A DNA stretch of 64,000 bases from Lewinellaceae bacterium (GCA_020636355.1 JACJYB010000008.1:150001-214000), one strand, 5' to 3'; counted from the stretch's first letter, positions 18,340 to 28,600 are shown. Numbers and translations are program-made. Notes: generated by a model from the sequence alone, not told the origin.

Positions 18340-20151
18340 ATGACCCGACTTTTCAACACCGCCTGCTATACGATCCTGCTCAGCCTTCTTGCAACGGCTT
18401 TGCCGGCTCAAAAAATGGAAAATGCAACAGACTCTCCCGATGGGATGTACACCGCCTACACCCAGGAAGGTAACCTTTACATCCAGGAAAAAGCAAGCAA
18501 CGCCATTACCCAACTCACGAACGACACCGATCCGCTCGTTTACAACGGATATGCTTCCTGGGTGTATTATGAAGAAATTCTCGGTCGCGGATCACGGTAC
18601 CGGGCATTCTACTGGTCGCCGGATAGCAAACGGATCGCGTTTCTGCGATTTGATGACAATCCGGTGCCGGAATTCATCATTTTCCATTCGGAAGGTCAGC
18701 ATGGTTACAACGAATACACGCGGTATCCCAAAGCCGGTGACCCTAACCCGGAGGTCCAGCTGGGAATCGTTGACGTGGCAACCCAGCAGGTCACGTGGGT
18801 AGATGAAGACCACCAGAAAGATCAATACACCGCCTGGTGCTTCTGGGATCCGGAGAGCACCGGTTTGTATTTTCAGGAATTAAATCGCGGGCAGGATACC
18901 CTGCGAATCTATCAAGCCGATCCTGCTTCCGGACACAAGCAAATGATCTGGGAAGAAACCAGTCCCGCCTGGGTTGAGTTTTATGAAAACATGTACTTCC
19001 TGTCTGATAATCAAGGATTTTTGTTGAATAGCGAAAGGTCCGGCTGGAACAACATTTACTGGCATAAACCTGATGGCTCCGTCGTTAACCTGACCCCTGG
19101 CGAGCGCTCTACCTCCAATGTAGACTTTGTGGATGATCAGGGAAATGTTTACTTCGGATACTCGGAAGGGATCAACCGCTATTACGGTCGCAGCAACCTG
19201 AAGCGTCCGGGCATCGAACCCCTCGTCACCGGAGCGGGTACTCACTTCGTGCGATTCAATGCCGAGGAGGGCAATTTTTCTGATCGCTATTCCGATTTTT
19301 ATCATCCCTGGGTTACCAGGACGTACGATCTGAATGGGAAACCGCTGGATGAGGCCCCGGAAGCCACCCCCGATGCCAATGCCCAGGCCGGCATACGGGT
19401 AGAATTGCAGACCGTCCCGGTAGACGGTTTTGATCTGCCGGTAAAATTGGTCTTTCCTTCAGATTTTGATCCCAATAAAAAATACCCCATACTCTTTAAT
19501 GTCTACGGCGGCCCACGCAGTCAGTCGGTGCGTAATTTTTACCAAGATTTCACCAATGACGACCAGCTCGCCCAAGGATTGATTAAAGTTACCTTTGACC
19601 ACCGGGGCAGTGGCCTCTTCGGACGCCAGGGACTGGATCAGATGCATCGTCAGCTCGGCAAATGGGAGATCAGCGATTTAATTGCTGTCGTCAAGGCGTT
19701 GGAAAAGGAGACTTACGTCGATCCGGAGCGGGTTGGCATCCAGGGCGGAAGCTACGGTGGATACTATACTGCGCTGGCCCTTACCGCAGGTGCCGGATAC
19801 ATCACGCATGGCATAGCAAGTTTTCCAGTGACCGATTGGCGCCTTTACGATAACATCTACACTGAGCGCTACATGGATACCCCGCAGGAAAATCCGGATG
19901 GATACGACGCCGGTTCGGTGATGACTTACGCCGACCAATTAAAAGGCAGGCTATTGATCATCCACGGCACGGCCGATGATAATGTCCACGTACAAAACTC
20001 CCTACAGCTGATTGACAAACTGGAAGACCTGGATAAACCCTTCGAGATGATGTTTTACCCCGGCGAGCGGCATGGATGGGGCGGTCCAAAACGCAAACAC
20101 TCCCAGGCACTCAGCGAACGTTTTTGGAGTATGTTTCTGGGGGCAAGATGA
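18340..20151 (+). CDS. S9 dipeptidyl-peptidase IV-like serine peptidase
   Basis: About 603 residues from ATG 18340, which opens a clean signal peptide (MTRLFNTACYTILLSLLATA, then LPAQ). An earlier GTG at 18265 adds a stretch with no signal character. The N-terminal beta-propeller (DPPIV_N) has GYASWVYYEEILGRGSRYRA, including the Glu-Glu pair that binds the substrate amino group. The catalytic alpha/beta-hydrolase domain carries the nucleophile in GIQGGSYGGYYTALAL (about residue 471), Asp in HGTADDNVH (about 545) and His in GERHGWGG (about 576). It removes X-Pro or X-Ala dipeptides from peptides in the periplasm or outside the cell. All key residues are present. Confidence 0.93.
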   Translation: MTRLFNTACYTILLSLLATALPAQKMENATDSPDGMYTAYTQEGNLYIQEKASNAITQLTNDTDPLVYNGYASWVYYEEILGRGSRYRAFYWSPDSKRIAFLRFDDNPVPEFIIFHSEGQHGYNEYTRYPKAGDPNPEVQLGIVDVATQQVTWVDEDHQKDQYTAWCFWDPESTGLYFQELNRGQDTLRIYQADPASGHKQMIWEETSPAWVEFYENMYFLSDNQGFLLNSERSGWNNIYWHKPDGSVVNLTPGERSTSNVDFVDDQGNVYFGYSEGINRYYGRSNLKRPGIEPLVTGAGTHFVRFNAEEGNFSDRYSDFYHPWVTRTYDLNGKPLDEAPEATPDANAQAGIRVELQTVPVDGFDLPVKLVFPSDFDPNKKYPILFNVYGGPRSQSVRNFYQDFTNDDQLAQGLIKVTFDHRGSGLFGRQGLDQMHRQLGKWEISDLIAVVKALEKETYVDPERVGIQGGSYGGYYTALALTAGAGYITHGIASFPVTDWRLYDNIYTERYMDTPQENPDGYDAGSVMTYADQLKGRLLIIHGTADDNVHVQNSLQLIDKLEDLDKPFEMMFYPGERHGWGGPKRKHSQALSERFWSMFLGAR

Positions 20152-20334
20152 TCAAGGCTGTTTCTTCCCGATTTAAGCTCTATTCGGAATCGCCTAAAAT
20201 GGAAAATCTAACCTTCAGAATCCAGCGTGCGTTGTGAGGTAACCTGTATAGCCCAGTTCAAGCAAGCCTTAACTGTTCATTTTCATTTTGCTGCGAACAT
20301 GGTTTTTCTTCTTCACAGAACCAATCAGGTCATC

Positions 20335-20348
20335 GTTCAGATCTGAAC
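20335..20348. repeat. 14-base perfect palindrome
   Basis: GTTCAGATCTGAAC reads the same on both strands, in the 250-base gap between the convergent DPP-IV-like and BlaR1-like genes. There is no T run, so it is not an obvious terminator. It may be chance. Confidence 0.3.
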
Positions 20349-20404
20349 CTTTGCTGTACTTTTGAACCACCTACCCAATGAGCCAGGTAGTTCCATTTCC
20401 TGGG

Positions 20405-22357
20405 TTATTGCTCTTCCTTCTTACTGAGCTTCTGATAAAGTCTTTCCATTTGTTCCTGAAGCAAGTGCATTTTGTCTTCAAACTTAATCTCCAGTTCCTT
20501 TTGCAATTGCTCCATTTGCTCCTGCAGCGGTTCCAGTTGTACCTGCATCATCGATTCGTATTTCTCGTTTAATGCCTCTATTTTATGCTCTAACTCCACC
20601 TTTTCCTGATTGGCTTCGAAGGCCTCAATTTCTTTTTCAAAAGTGGCTTGCAACTCCTCATATTTCTTATCAAATGCCTCGTGTTTTGACTCAAACAATT
20701 GCCCGAGAGAATCCAGTTTATATTCCAAAAGTGTTTCTTTACCCTGATATTGCTTTCTCAACTCATCCGACTTCTTTGAAAACTCCTGTTCCATTTTCTC
20801 TTGTTCCTTTTGCATAGCATTAAATGCTTCACTTTCCATCAGGTTCCGGTGCTTTAGCTCAATTTGTTCCATCATCTTTTGATGTTCAACCATCAATTTT
20901 TCATAATCGCCATGCTTACTATTCATTTCTTCCTGGAGTGCATGCATCTCTGTTTCGTATTTCTTGGTCAATTCTCGGATTTGCTGCATTTCAGGGCTTT
21001 TCGTCATTTCATCCTGTAGCCCATGCATTTTCTTTTGTAAGGCTTGCATTTGCACCTTTAAGGTGTCAGCTGGTATGGTATCACGATCATTAACAGGGGG
21101 ATGTGTACGCATTGATGACAGCCACTCCGGCGAAGCGTTCAGCACGGTGTTCTCGGCTTGACCCGGGTTTTGCAATAATTGGCTATTGTCCGCAACTTTA
21201 TCCAGCCCGGGCATTTTTTGCGAGCCGAGTAAACGGGAATTCGTTTGATTAACATGGTTAATCTCACGCCCAATTTCTTTTTCCGGAACGATTCCCATCT
21301 CCGAAGTAAGGGAAGATTGCTCAGAAACCGGCTTTGTAACCGGATCATCCTGCAGACTCCGGAAAGCCAGCAATCCGGTAGCCATTGAAAAGAATAACAG
21401 ACTCCAAAGCCCTTTGCCCATAATACGGACCGTGCTTTCATCGCCAAGTAAGCGTTGCACACGGCCTAACAAACCCTGAGGCCCCCCGGTGAATGCCAGG
21501 CCAAGTTGTCCGCCCTGTATTCGCCATTCTTCCAGGTGGGTCAATGTTTTAATCATTGTCACCCGGTCACCGGTTATTTCGACAGCCAACTCATCGCAAC
21601 AATGCTCACGCTCTTCCCGGATCTGGGAGGAAATCCACCAGACAGCCGGATTAAAGAACAGCAATACTTCCACCCCGGACTGGATTAAATTGACCAGGTA
21701 ATCCTTCCGCTTAATATGCGCCAATTCATGAACCAGGATGCATTCCACCTGCGGTAACGACAGCCCGGATAACAATCCGATTGGCAACAGAATCACCGGT
21801 TTGATCCAGCCCAACTGCATCGGACTGGTCACCTGCAAACTTTCTTTGAGCTCAACCGGATAAGAAATTCCTAACCGTCCTTTTAAATCAAGGAACCGCT
21901 CCATCCACTGATTAACCACATGCTGCGTTTTTTTTGCCTTGCGCAAACGGTTGATATAGACCATTTCGACAAGCATACGTATGCCCATAATAGCCACACC
22001 GACTAACCAGGCTTGAATCAGGAAAGGGAACATCCGTTGCAAATAATCGTAATCTGCCTGCCCGGCATCCCTGACATCATGGGCCAGCGTACTACTAAAC
22101 TGAAGGTGGGCATCTACCATGAAATTTGGAGTACCCAGCTCCGGTTTGAAGTATAGAAGAAATGTACCGATCACCGCAGCCAACATAACACCTAGTGCCC
22201 CAACACTCCAATAATAACGCTGTATGGGTGAGTGCTTTCTGGTATGTCTCAATATTAAGGCCAAGCCCAATGTTATGGTAACGCCTTGCCATAGTGAATG
22301 GAGTATGGTCCAGCCTCCAGCTTGAACCAACGTGTCAGGAATGAGTTGGTGCAACAT
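20405..22357 (-). CDS. BlaR1/MecR1-like M56 metallopeptidase with coiled-coil C-terminus
   Basis: A 650-residue inner-membrane zinc peptidase. The N-terminal 330 residues hold several membrane helices and the M56 site: ECILVHELAHIKRKDY (HExxH, about residue 209) with a downstream EREHCCDELA. In the BlaR1 family, sensing leads to cleavage of the partner repressor BlaI. Here a last helix (LWSLLFFSMATGLLAF) is followed by a low-complexity linker and about 220 residues of Glu/Gln/Met/Lys-rich heptads (residues about 430-650) that should form a long coiled coil. No penicillin-binding sensor domain is present, so beta-lactam sensing is not supported. Its start lies one base after the blaI-like stop, so the two form one operon. 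Confidence 0.87.
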   Translation of the reverse strand: MLHQLIPDTLVQAGGWTILHSLWQGVTITLGLALILRHTRKHSPIQRYYWSVGALGVMLAAVIGTFLLYFKPELGTPNFMVDAHLQFSSTLAHDVRDAGQADYDYLQRMFPFLIQAWLVGVAIMGIRMLVEMVYINRLRKAKKTQHVVNQWMERFLDLKGRLGISYPVELKESLQVTSPMQLGWIKPVILLPIGLLSGLSLPQVECILVHELAHIKRKDYLVNLIQSGVEVLLFFNPAVWWISSQIREEREHCCDELAVEITGDRVTMIKTLTHLEEWRIQGGQLGLAFTGGPQGLLGRVQRLLGDESTVRIMGKGLWSLLFFSMATGLLAFRSLQDDPVTKPVSEQSSLTSEMGIVPEKEIGREINHVNQTNSRLLGSQKMPGLDKVADNSQLLQNPGQAENTVLNASPEWLSSMRTHPPVNDRDTIPADTLKVQMQALQKKMHGLQDEMTKSPEMQQIRELTKKYETEMHALQEEMNSKHGDYEKLMVEHQKMMEQIELKHRNLMESEAFNAMQKEQEKMEQEFSKKSDELRKQYQGKETLLEYKLDSLGQLFESKHEAFDKKYEELQATFEKEIEAFEANQEKVELEHKIEALNEKYESMMQVQLEPLQEQMEQLQKELEIKFEDKMHLLQEQMERLYQKLSKKEEQ

Positions 22358-22358
22358 G

Positions 22359-22730
22359 CTATTTCTCTTTTTCTAGTTTTTTGATGAGTTCTTTGATTTT
22401 GTCGAGATCTTGCCGACTAGTGGGATTATTGCCTAATGCATGCATTACCAGGTTAAGGGGTGAACCTGCAAACAAGGTATTGACCACTTTATCCACCACA
22501 TCTTCCTGGAGCATTTTCGCCTGTATAGCGGCCTCGTAAATATGGGTTTTCTGTGAAGTGTCCCGTCGAAGTAAACCTTTTTCGGTCATGACTTGCATTG
22601 TTTTAAGCGTGGTAGTGTAGACCACTTCTCTTTGCTCATTCAATGCTTCGTGTACAGTTCGCACACTGGAAGGCCCAAGCTGCCAGAGTATGGCCAGGAT
22701 ATCCAGTTCGGCGTCGGTAGGTTTTTTCAT
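22359..22730 (-). CDS. BlaI/MecI-family transcriptional repressor
   Basis: A 123-residue winged-helix repressor: KPTDAELDILAILWQLGPSS at the N-terminus, then VVYTTTLKTMQVMTEKGLL (recognition helix and wing) and a C-terminal dimerisation part. Family members bind palindromes at their own promoter and are cut by the partner M56 peptidase. Two identical-arm 16-base palindromes flank the -7 box directly upstream, which makes self-repression very likely. The gene leads the operon and is followed by the BlaR1-like gene after one base. Confidence 0.93.
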   Translation of the reverse strand: MKKPTDAELDILAILWQLGPSSVRTVHEALNEQREVVYTTTLKTMQVMTEKGLLRRDTSQKTHIYEAAIQAKMLQEDVVDKVVNTLFAGSPLNLVMHALGNNPTSRQDLDKIKELIKKLEKEK

Positions 22731-22734
22731 AATC

Positions 22735-22750
22735 TACGATATTTATCGTA
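22735..22750 (-). promoter_or_regulatory. BlaI-type operator 1, over the expected transcription start
   Basis: TACGATA TT TATCGTA is a perfect 16-base palindrome directly before the blaI-like ATG. The predicted transcription start, about 7 bases past the -7 box, falls inside it. Confidence 0.75.
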
Positions 22751-22753
22751 CGA

Positions 22754-22784
22754 CAAATATATACGATAACTATCGTAGTTTCAA
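22754..22784 (-). promoter_or_regulatory. promoter of the blaI-blaR1-like operon
   Basis: On the minus strand TTG (22782-22784) is followed by 20 bases and then TATATTTG (22754-22761), an exact TAnnTTTG box at the standard Bacteroidota distance. The spacer contains operator 2, and operator 1 lies just downstream. Confidence 0.75.
22762..22777 (-). promoter_or_regulatory. BlaI-type operator 2, in the promoter spacer
   Basis: TACGATA AC TATCGTA is a perfect palindrome with the same 7-base arms as operator 1; the centres are 27 bases apart. It fills the space between the -33 and -7 elements. Confidence 0.75.
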
Positions 22785-22928
22785 GGGGTGCAGAAATAAT
22801 TTATTCAACTTTTAACCGGAAGCCAATAAACTGCCTATGAATCAAAACGACTATTGATCATTCGTAAATACTTACTGTGCTTACCAACAGCGAATCATGA
22901 TGGACATAAAAGCGGGAAGTCAATGCAT

Positions 22929-23567
22929 TTATAGCGCTTCCTGCATCCCCTTAATACTCCGGAACGTCCTTGCTCCGGCGTCGCGAAACTCCTGTTCATT
23001 GTGATCATGGCTGTAAGCCCAAATATCCATGCCTGCGGAGAGGGCCGCCTGTATGCCATGGATGCTGTCTTCGATCACCAGGCAACGAGACGGTTCGGCA
23101 CCCATCTGTGCAGCCGCATACAAGAACAATCCGGGCTCCGGCTTAAACTGGTCAATCTCATAGGCGCTGAAAAGCTTGCCGGCAAAGCGATCGTACAAGC
23201 CTACAATACGCAGGTTATGCTCCATCTTATGCATGGGTCCATTCGACGCCACGCAGTAGGGTATGGTCAGTGCATGGATCAGCTCCGGAATGCCAGGCAC
23301 CGCCTCCAACTCTCTGGTAAAAGCCTCAAAAGATTTTTGACGGTAAATGAGGCCCAGGTCTTCCGGCAGTTTGATGCCAAATTTACGTTCGGTATAATTG
23401 ATGCAATAGGCCAGCGAGGTGCCGGGAAATTCGCGCCGTGCTTCCTCATCACTGAGCGGATAGCCCAGACGGCGGACTTCTTCGGCGAAAATGCGGTTGG
23501 CGATGGGCTCACTGTCCACCAGTACACCATCGCAGTCGAAGATAATAAGGTCGTAGGCTGCCATCAT
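22929..23567 (-). CDS. HAD-superfamily hydrolase, beta-phosphoglucomutase-like
   Basis: About 212 residues from the ATG that overlaps the stop of the upstream flavoprotein gene (ATGATGGCAGCC); a frame starting at 23591 is less likely. HAD motif I is IIFDCDGVLVDSEPIANRIF, with the nucleophile in DCDG. Motif II is VASNGP, and motifs III/IV are KPEPGLFLYAAAQMG and CLVIEDSIHGIQAA. The layout is that of subfamily I enzymes such as phosphatases of sugar phosphates. The substrate is unknown. It is the last gene of the Usp-YpdA-HAD unit. Confidence 0.88.
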   Translation of the reverse strand: MMAAYDLIIFDCDGVLVDSEPIANRIFAEEVRRLGYPLSDEEARREFPGTSLAYCINYTERKFGIKLPEDLGLIYRQKSFEAFTRELEAVPGIPELIHALTIPYCVASNGPMHKMEHNLRIVGLYDRFAGKLFSAYEIDQFKPEPGLFLYAAAQMGAEPSRCLVIEDSIHGIQAALSAGMDIWAYSHDHNEQEFRDAGARTFRSIKGMQEAL

Positions 23568-24559
23568 GCCTCTTCTGGTTGTAATTTCCACTGAATGTCA
23601 TCGAGGATCATCTCGGCATGGACCCGGCTATTTTCGATAAAGAGCCGGTTGGTCTGTAGTCCGGCACATATAACACCGGCGACATAAACCCGTGGCAGAT
23701 TGGTCTCCAGACTTTCAGGATTGCAGGTGGGTGTCTGGAATTCGTCCCGGTTGAGACGTATGCCGATCCGTTCCAGGAATTCATAATTCGGATGGTAGCC
23801 GGTCATGGCGAGCACCCAGTCATTGTCCAGGGTGATCTTCCCATCCGGGGTCATTACATCGACTTCTTTTTCCCGGATTTCCAACAAAGTGGCGTTGAAA
23901 TGCGCTTTGATCGATCCCTCCTTGATGCGGTTTTCGATGTTGGGCCGAATCCAATATTTGACGTTCGGACGGATCTGCGCTTCCCGGATGACCATGGTCA
24001 CTTCCGCACCTTTATAATACGTCTCCAACGCCACATCACAAGCCGAATTGGCCGCGCCAACGACCACCACTTTTTGTCCAATGTAGGGATGCGGATCGTC
24101 GTAATAATGTTTCACTTTGGGCAGCGACTCGCCAGGAATTTCCATCAGATTGGCACAGTCATAGAAGCCGGTAGCTACGATCACGGCATGCCCCCGGTAA
24201 GTGGATTTACCAGTCACGACGGCATAATGGGCATCGTCCAGACGATACATCCCGGTCACCGGTTCGTAAACGTGCAGGTTTAATTGCCAGGATTCTACGA
24301 CTCGTCTATAATATTCCAGTGCTTCACGGCGGCTAGGCTTGTCGGCGTGCGCAATAAAAGGCACATCCCCAATCTCCAACAAATTGGAGGTTGAGAAAAA
24401 GGTCATATTAACCGGGAAATGATAGATCGAATTGACCAAGACTCCTTTTTCCAGAATGATATGGGATAATTTTCGGCGTCTTGCTTCGATGGCACATGCC
24501 AGCCCGATGGGCCCGCCCCCAATGATCACTACGTCATAGGTCGGTCCAGGTATTTCCAT
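23564..24559 (-). CDS. ypdA: YpdA-like FAD-dependent (bacillithiol) disulfide reductase
   Basis: A 331-residue flavoprotein. The FAD-binding motif VVIIGGGPIGLACAIEARRR is at the N-terminus, and an NADPH-binding Rossmann motif VVVVGAANSACDVALETY is at about residue 165. The segment YHFPVNMTFFSTSNLLEIGD is typical of YpdA, the putative bacillithiol-disulfide reductase; there is no CxxC of classical thioredoxin reductases. It would keep the low-molecular-weight thiol reduced in the cytosol. It is directly preceded by a Usp gene (no gap) and overlaps the HAD gene by 4 bases. The bacillithiol link is known for the family; the biosynthesis genes are not in this window. Confidence 0.85.
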   Translation of the reverse strand: MEIPGPTYDVVIIGGGPIGLACAIEARRRKLSHIILEKGVLVNSIYHFPVNMTFFSTSNLLEIGDVPFIAHADKPSRREALEYYRRVVESWQLNLHVYEPVTGMYRLDDAHYAVVTGKSTYRGHAVIVATGFYDCANLMEIPGESLPKVKHYYDDPHPYIGQKVVVVGAANSACDVALETYYKGAEVTMVIREAQIRPNVKYWIRPNIENRIKEGSIKAHFNATLLEIREKEVDVMTPDGKITLDNDWVLAMTGYHPNYEFLERIGIRLNRDEFQTPTCNPESLETNLPRVYVAGVICAGLQTNRLFIENSRVHAEMILDDIQWKLQPEEA

Positions 24560-25375
24560 TTATTCTGCGGTTGCCTTCCATTCAGGAACCAGCAATACCG
24601 GCACAGGAATGGAAAAATCTTCTTTATAAAAACGATTGGTGGTAAATAGCCGTTCAAAGATACCCCGGTTGCGTTTGATCATACAAACCCAATCCATGGA
24701 ATTTTCCGCCAAATATGCAGCCACGCCCGCCGGCAATGAATCCGCCTTTATCTCCACCTCGTGAAATGCCTGATGCGTAAAGAGGTCTCCTAATTCCACC
24801 TCCATCGTATCGTCTTCACTCGCGATGACATGAAGAACCGATAACTTGGCTTTACAGAGTGACAGGAGCCACCGGAAAGGCCGTATTACCTCATGCGCAT
24901 GGGTGGTGAGTCTGCGAAATGCAAATAAAATCCGCCTGGGCAGGCCCCCGGCAAAATTTGGAGGTATGATCAATATAGGCGTAATGGTGGATTTGATCAC
25001 GCCTCCCAGGGTGCTGCCAAAACTCACCTGTGGATCCATGGTCTCTCCCTGGGCGCCCATCACGATGTAATCCACCCCATGAACTTCTGCATTCCAGTTG
25101 ATTTGGGTAGCGGCATCACCCGATTTGGCTTTGATCTCGATCCGGGTATTTTCGTCCATCAGATGGGCAACTGTCGCAACCAGGTCTTCCAACTGCCTTT
25201 CATTCTCCTCCTGCAGCCGCTCTTCAAAGGACATAATCATACCGGCTTTTTCCTTGATCCGGTAAAAGTGATAGAGGTAAATGATGGATGGCTGTTTGTT
25301 GGCCAATTGGATGGCATATTGGAGCGCATGCAACGAGTTGGCTGAATAGTCAGTCGGGACCAAATATTTGATCAT
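24560..25375 (-). CDS. tandem-domain universal stress protein
   Basis: A 271-residue cytosolic protein with two Usp domains. The first starts IKYLVPTDYSANSLHALQYA and ends near GAQGETMDPQVSFGSTLGGVIKS, which keeps the G-x2-G-x9-G-(S/T) nucleotide-binding pattern. The second half is more divergent (RILFAFRRL to PVPVLLVPE). Such proteins respond to starvation or oxidative stress. It is the first gene of the operon with ypdA and the HAD gene, and a good promoter lies directly upstream. Confidence 0.88.
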   Translation of the reverse strand: MIKYLVPTDYSANSLHALQYAIQLANKQPSIIYLYHFYRIKEKAGMIMSFEERLQEENERQLEDLVATVAHLMDENTRIEIKAKSGDAATQINWNAEVHGVDYIVMGAQGETMDPQVSFGSTLGGVIKSTITPILIIPPNFAGGLPRRILFAFRRLTTHAHEVIRPFRWLLSLCKAKLSVLHVIASEDDTMEVELGDLFTHQAFHEVEIKADSLPAGVAAYLAENSMDWVCMIKRNRGIFERLFTTNRFYKEDFSIPVPVLLVPEWKATAE

Positions 25376-25398
25376 ATAAAGGTTTCATGATTCGACTA

Positions 25399-25431
25399 CA
25401 AAGATAATTCGTTTTTCCATGCCTTATTCAA
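25399..25431 (-). promoter_or_regulatory. promoter of the usp-ypdA-HAD operon
   Basis: On the minus strand TTG (25429-25431), 22 bases, then TATCTTTG (25399-25406), an exact TAnnTTTG box 23 bases before the usp start. The short leader is consistent with the assigned ATG. Confidence 0.65.
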
Positions 25432-25542
25432 CTTCACCTTTTGGAATTATCCGCATCGCACGGATCAAGGAGCCCTCAAATCTTCCGCTTATTAATTTGG
25501 TATACATGGATCAAAACCACGTTGCAGCCCATGGCGTCTTCC

Positions 25543-25581
25543 AAAAAAGAAGCACCCCCATAACGTGCGAGCTGGGGGTGC
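25543..25581 (-). terminator. Rho-independent terminator of the peroxidase gene
   Basis: On the minus strand GCACCCCC/GGGGGTGC forms an 8-bp stem with a 14-base loop and is followed by TTCTTTTTT, about 35 bases past the stop. Confidence 0.85.
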
Positions 25582-25614
25582 CAACAGGTAAAATCTGGAC
25601 TCAAATATTAGATT

Positions 25615-28600
25615 CTATTGCTTTAAGAACAAAGCGCTACCGACATCCTGGTCATTGATCAGCGTTAAAACATAGACCCGCTGGGACGGAAGCCTGCTGA
25701 TGTCCAGTTGTAACCTTCCATCCGGGTGGTATCCCACCGGTACGAGCGCATGGACGATGCCCGTCTGATCAGCAATTTGCAGCATAGCTCCATCGTGGAT
25801 CGGTGTTTCTGCTGGTAAGTTGATGTGCAATTCATCGGAAGCCGGGTTCGGATAAATGCGTACATCCAGACTGGTCCGGGTAGTAGCCACTGAGGTGGAG
25901 GCTTCTTCCACTTTGAAGACATGATCCGAGATAAAGGTTATGCCGGTATTCCGGCGAATGATATCAGCCATGCGGGTTGCTTTGATGTCTGCTTTTTCCC
26001 GGGTAGATAGTACCGGATCCACCTCAAAATAGAAGCGGTCGCCATCGCGGATATCGGTGAACTGTCGTTTGATGATATTCATTGCGGTGGGTCCAAATAA
26101 GGCGCCCGGCATGTGATCCTCAGCCAGCATGCCTGCCCAAAGGTCAATTTTATTGATGTCCTGATAGACAAATGCAAAATGCTGATTCAAAACCGGATCC
26201 GAGGACAGCTGGCTAAAGGAGGACAATTTGGACAATCCAAATTCCTGGCGGATGGTATTGAAATCTGCTAATCCCCGGTCACGACCCCGGTTGAGGTTCA
26301 GGGACACCAGGTCCAGACCTCCGGCTCCGGGAGGACCAAAGAGAAAATTGCGCAGATCGTCAATGACGTGACAGTCAAAATCCTGTGCGTGCACCGTGGT
26401 CATACCGGCCAGCAATGGCGCTACATCACCCATATCTCCCATGATACCCGGGTTAAAAAACATGCTCCGTAACTGCAGGCCGCTGGGTTCCATATAATTG
26501 CCCGAGTTGTCCATCATCACAAATTCCGGTCCGATGGTGGAATGGCCATACCGATAGGCTGCGGTCGAGAAGACATTCATGATGGCCGGATTGACGTCGG
26601 CCTGAAAACCCTGGTAAGCCGGCAGATCAATACCCAGCGTGGGCAACCATTCTTCATAGACGATGGACTCGATCAGCCCGCCTACGATTTTGCGCGCATG
26701 CTGGTACAGTTGTTCGTCGGTCCAGTCCGGATGCTGTATTTTAAGTTGATCGCATTGACGGTTGTGTTCACGGACAAAAAGCGTGTGGATGGACGTAAGA
26801 AATCCGTTTTCATTGGCCCGGACATCACCGGCTATGTAATAATGATCAACATTCGGAAATGGCATAGCCATGGCCGGCGCTTCCGGATCAATGGCGTCCC
26901 CGGCTTCACCGGTGATGGTATTATAGGGCAACATCTCTCCGGCACTCATCTTTAATTTGCCTTCAGAAAAAGTACGCAACCAGGCAGCACGTTTTGCATC
27001 CGAGCCATAGACTGCGGAGCCGTCGATAAAGGCTGTAATGCCATTAAAATACATCCGCGGATTGGCTTTACTGGTGCCGGTCCCGGCCATAAATGCGGAT
27101 CGCAACATCGGCATGGTCTGGGTACCTGTCCCCTGCGGATCAAAGTAGGCATCATAAGCCGGTATGGCAATATCCATTCGTTCCGCCTCCTGGTCCGGGC
27201 TGAGTGTGATGTCATGATCGATAAATTGTCCGAATCCCCAGGCATAGGCAGATAGTTCCAGCTTGTCGTTGATGTGTCCTTCCTGAGCAAAGATTTCGTT
27301 ACTGATGAGGCGTGGATTTGGGCGGTCCTCACCTGAAGGCAATTGGATGCCATCGGTAAAGTGCAGGCCCGATGCTACCGAAACCTCCGTATTCGTTGCA
27401 CCCCAGGACGGATTGTATGGGTTATTTTGGGTACCGTCAATGGTGCGGATGAGTGATTCTTCAAAAATGTGGGTCTTAAAGGCTTCATCCGGGAAGAAAC
27501 CCAGCGTCGTGTTACGCCGGATCACGTCCGCCAGCCGGGTCCCTTTGATTTCGGCTTTTTCATCAGCTGTTAAATTGGAATCGTTCTCGTAATAAAAACG
27601 GTCTCCAACCTGCAAGTTCAGAAACTGCTCCTGGACAATAGCCATAGCCGTTGGACCAAACATTGCTCCCGGCATATGGTCTTCGGCCAGCATGCCTACC
27701 CAGGGGTCGATCAGATTAATGTCATTGTCGTAAGTTTCTGCGAGGGCTGCCTGTACCAGACTATTGGATGTGATCTGGGCAAATGATGTAAGTTCCGGCA
27801 GTCCGAAGTACGTGCGCATACGGTTATAAGGCAATAGTCCTCTGTCCCTTCCCCGGTTGATATTGAGGGAAGCCAGGTCCATACCCCCGGCACCCGGAGG
27901 ACCAAAGAGGAAATTACGCAGGTCATCGATCACCTTGCAATCCATGTGTTGCTGCGCTACACTTACACCGCCTTCCAGATAGGGTTCAATGCCCATAGCT
28001 GCCGCAATCGCATCCGGATTAAAAAATGCATTGCGCAGTGCAATGGGCCCATCCGGGATTGCATGCCCGAAATCATCCAGGCGGTTGAGGACTCCATTGA
28101 TGGTAGTATGGCCGTAACGAAACGCGGCCGTTACGAATTCATTCATCATACCCGGATTGACCGAAGACTGGTAACCCGGATAGGCCGGATAAGAAATACC
28201 CATGGAGGGCAACCATTCTTCGTACACGATCGCTTCAATCATACCGCCAACCAACTTTCTGGCTTTCTGATAAATTTTTTCATCATTCCAATCCGGATGG
28301 TCTTTAGCCAGCTTGTCACAGAGGCGGTTATGTTCCCGGACGAACAGGGTATGGATGGATGTCAGGAAAGGGTTTTCGTTGGCCCGGACATCTCCGGCTA
28401 CGTAATATTTTTTAACGTAAGAAAACGGCATGGCCATCATGGGTGCCAACGGGTCAATGGGGCTATCTTTTTCCCCGTCCACCGTATTGTACGGAAGCAT
28501 TCCTCCGGAAGACATTTTCAGTTTGCCTGAACTGCCGGTACGCAACCATTTTGCCCGGGTCTCATCCGGTCCATAGACTCCCGAGCCATCGATAAATGCG

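Noticed and set aside
20371..20400. Hairpin between the convergent DPP-IV-like and BlaR1-like genes as a terminator
   Set aside because: The stem contains a wobble pair and no T run follows on either strand.
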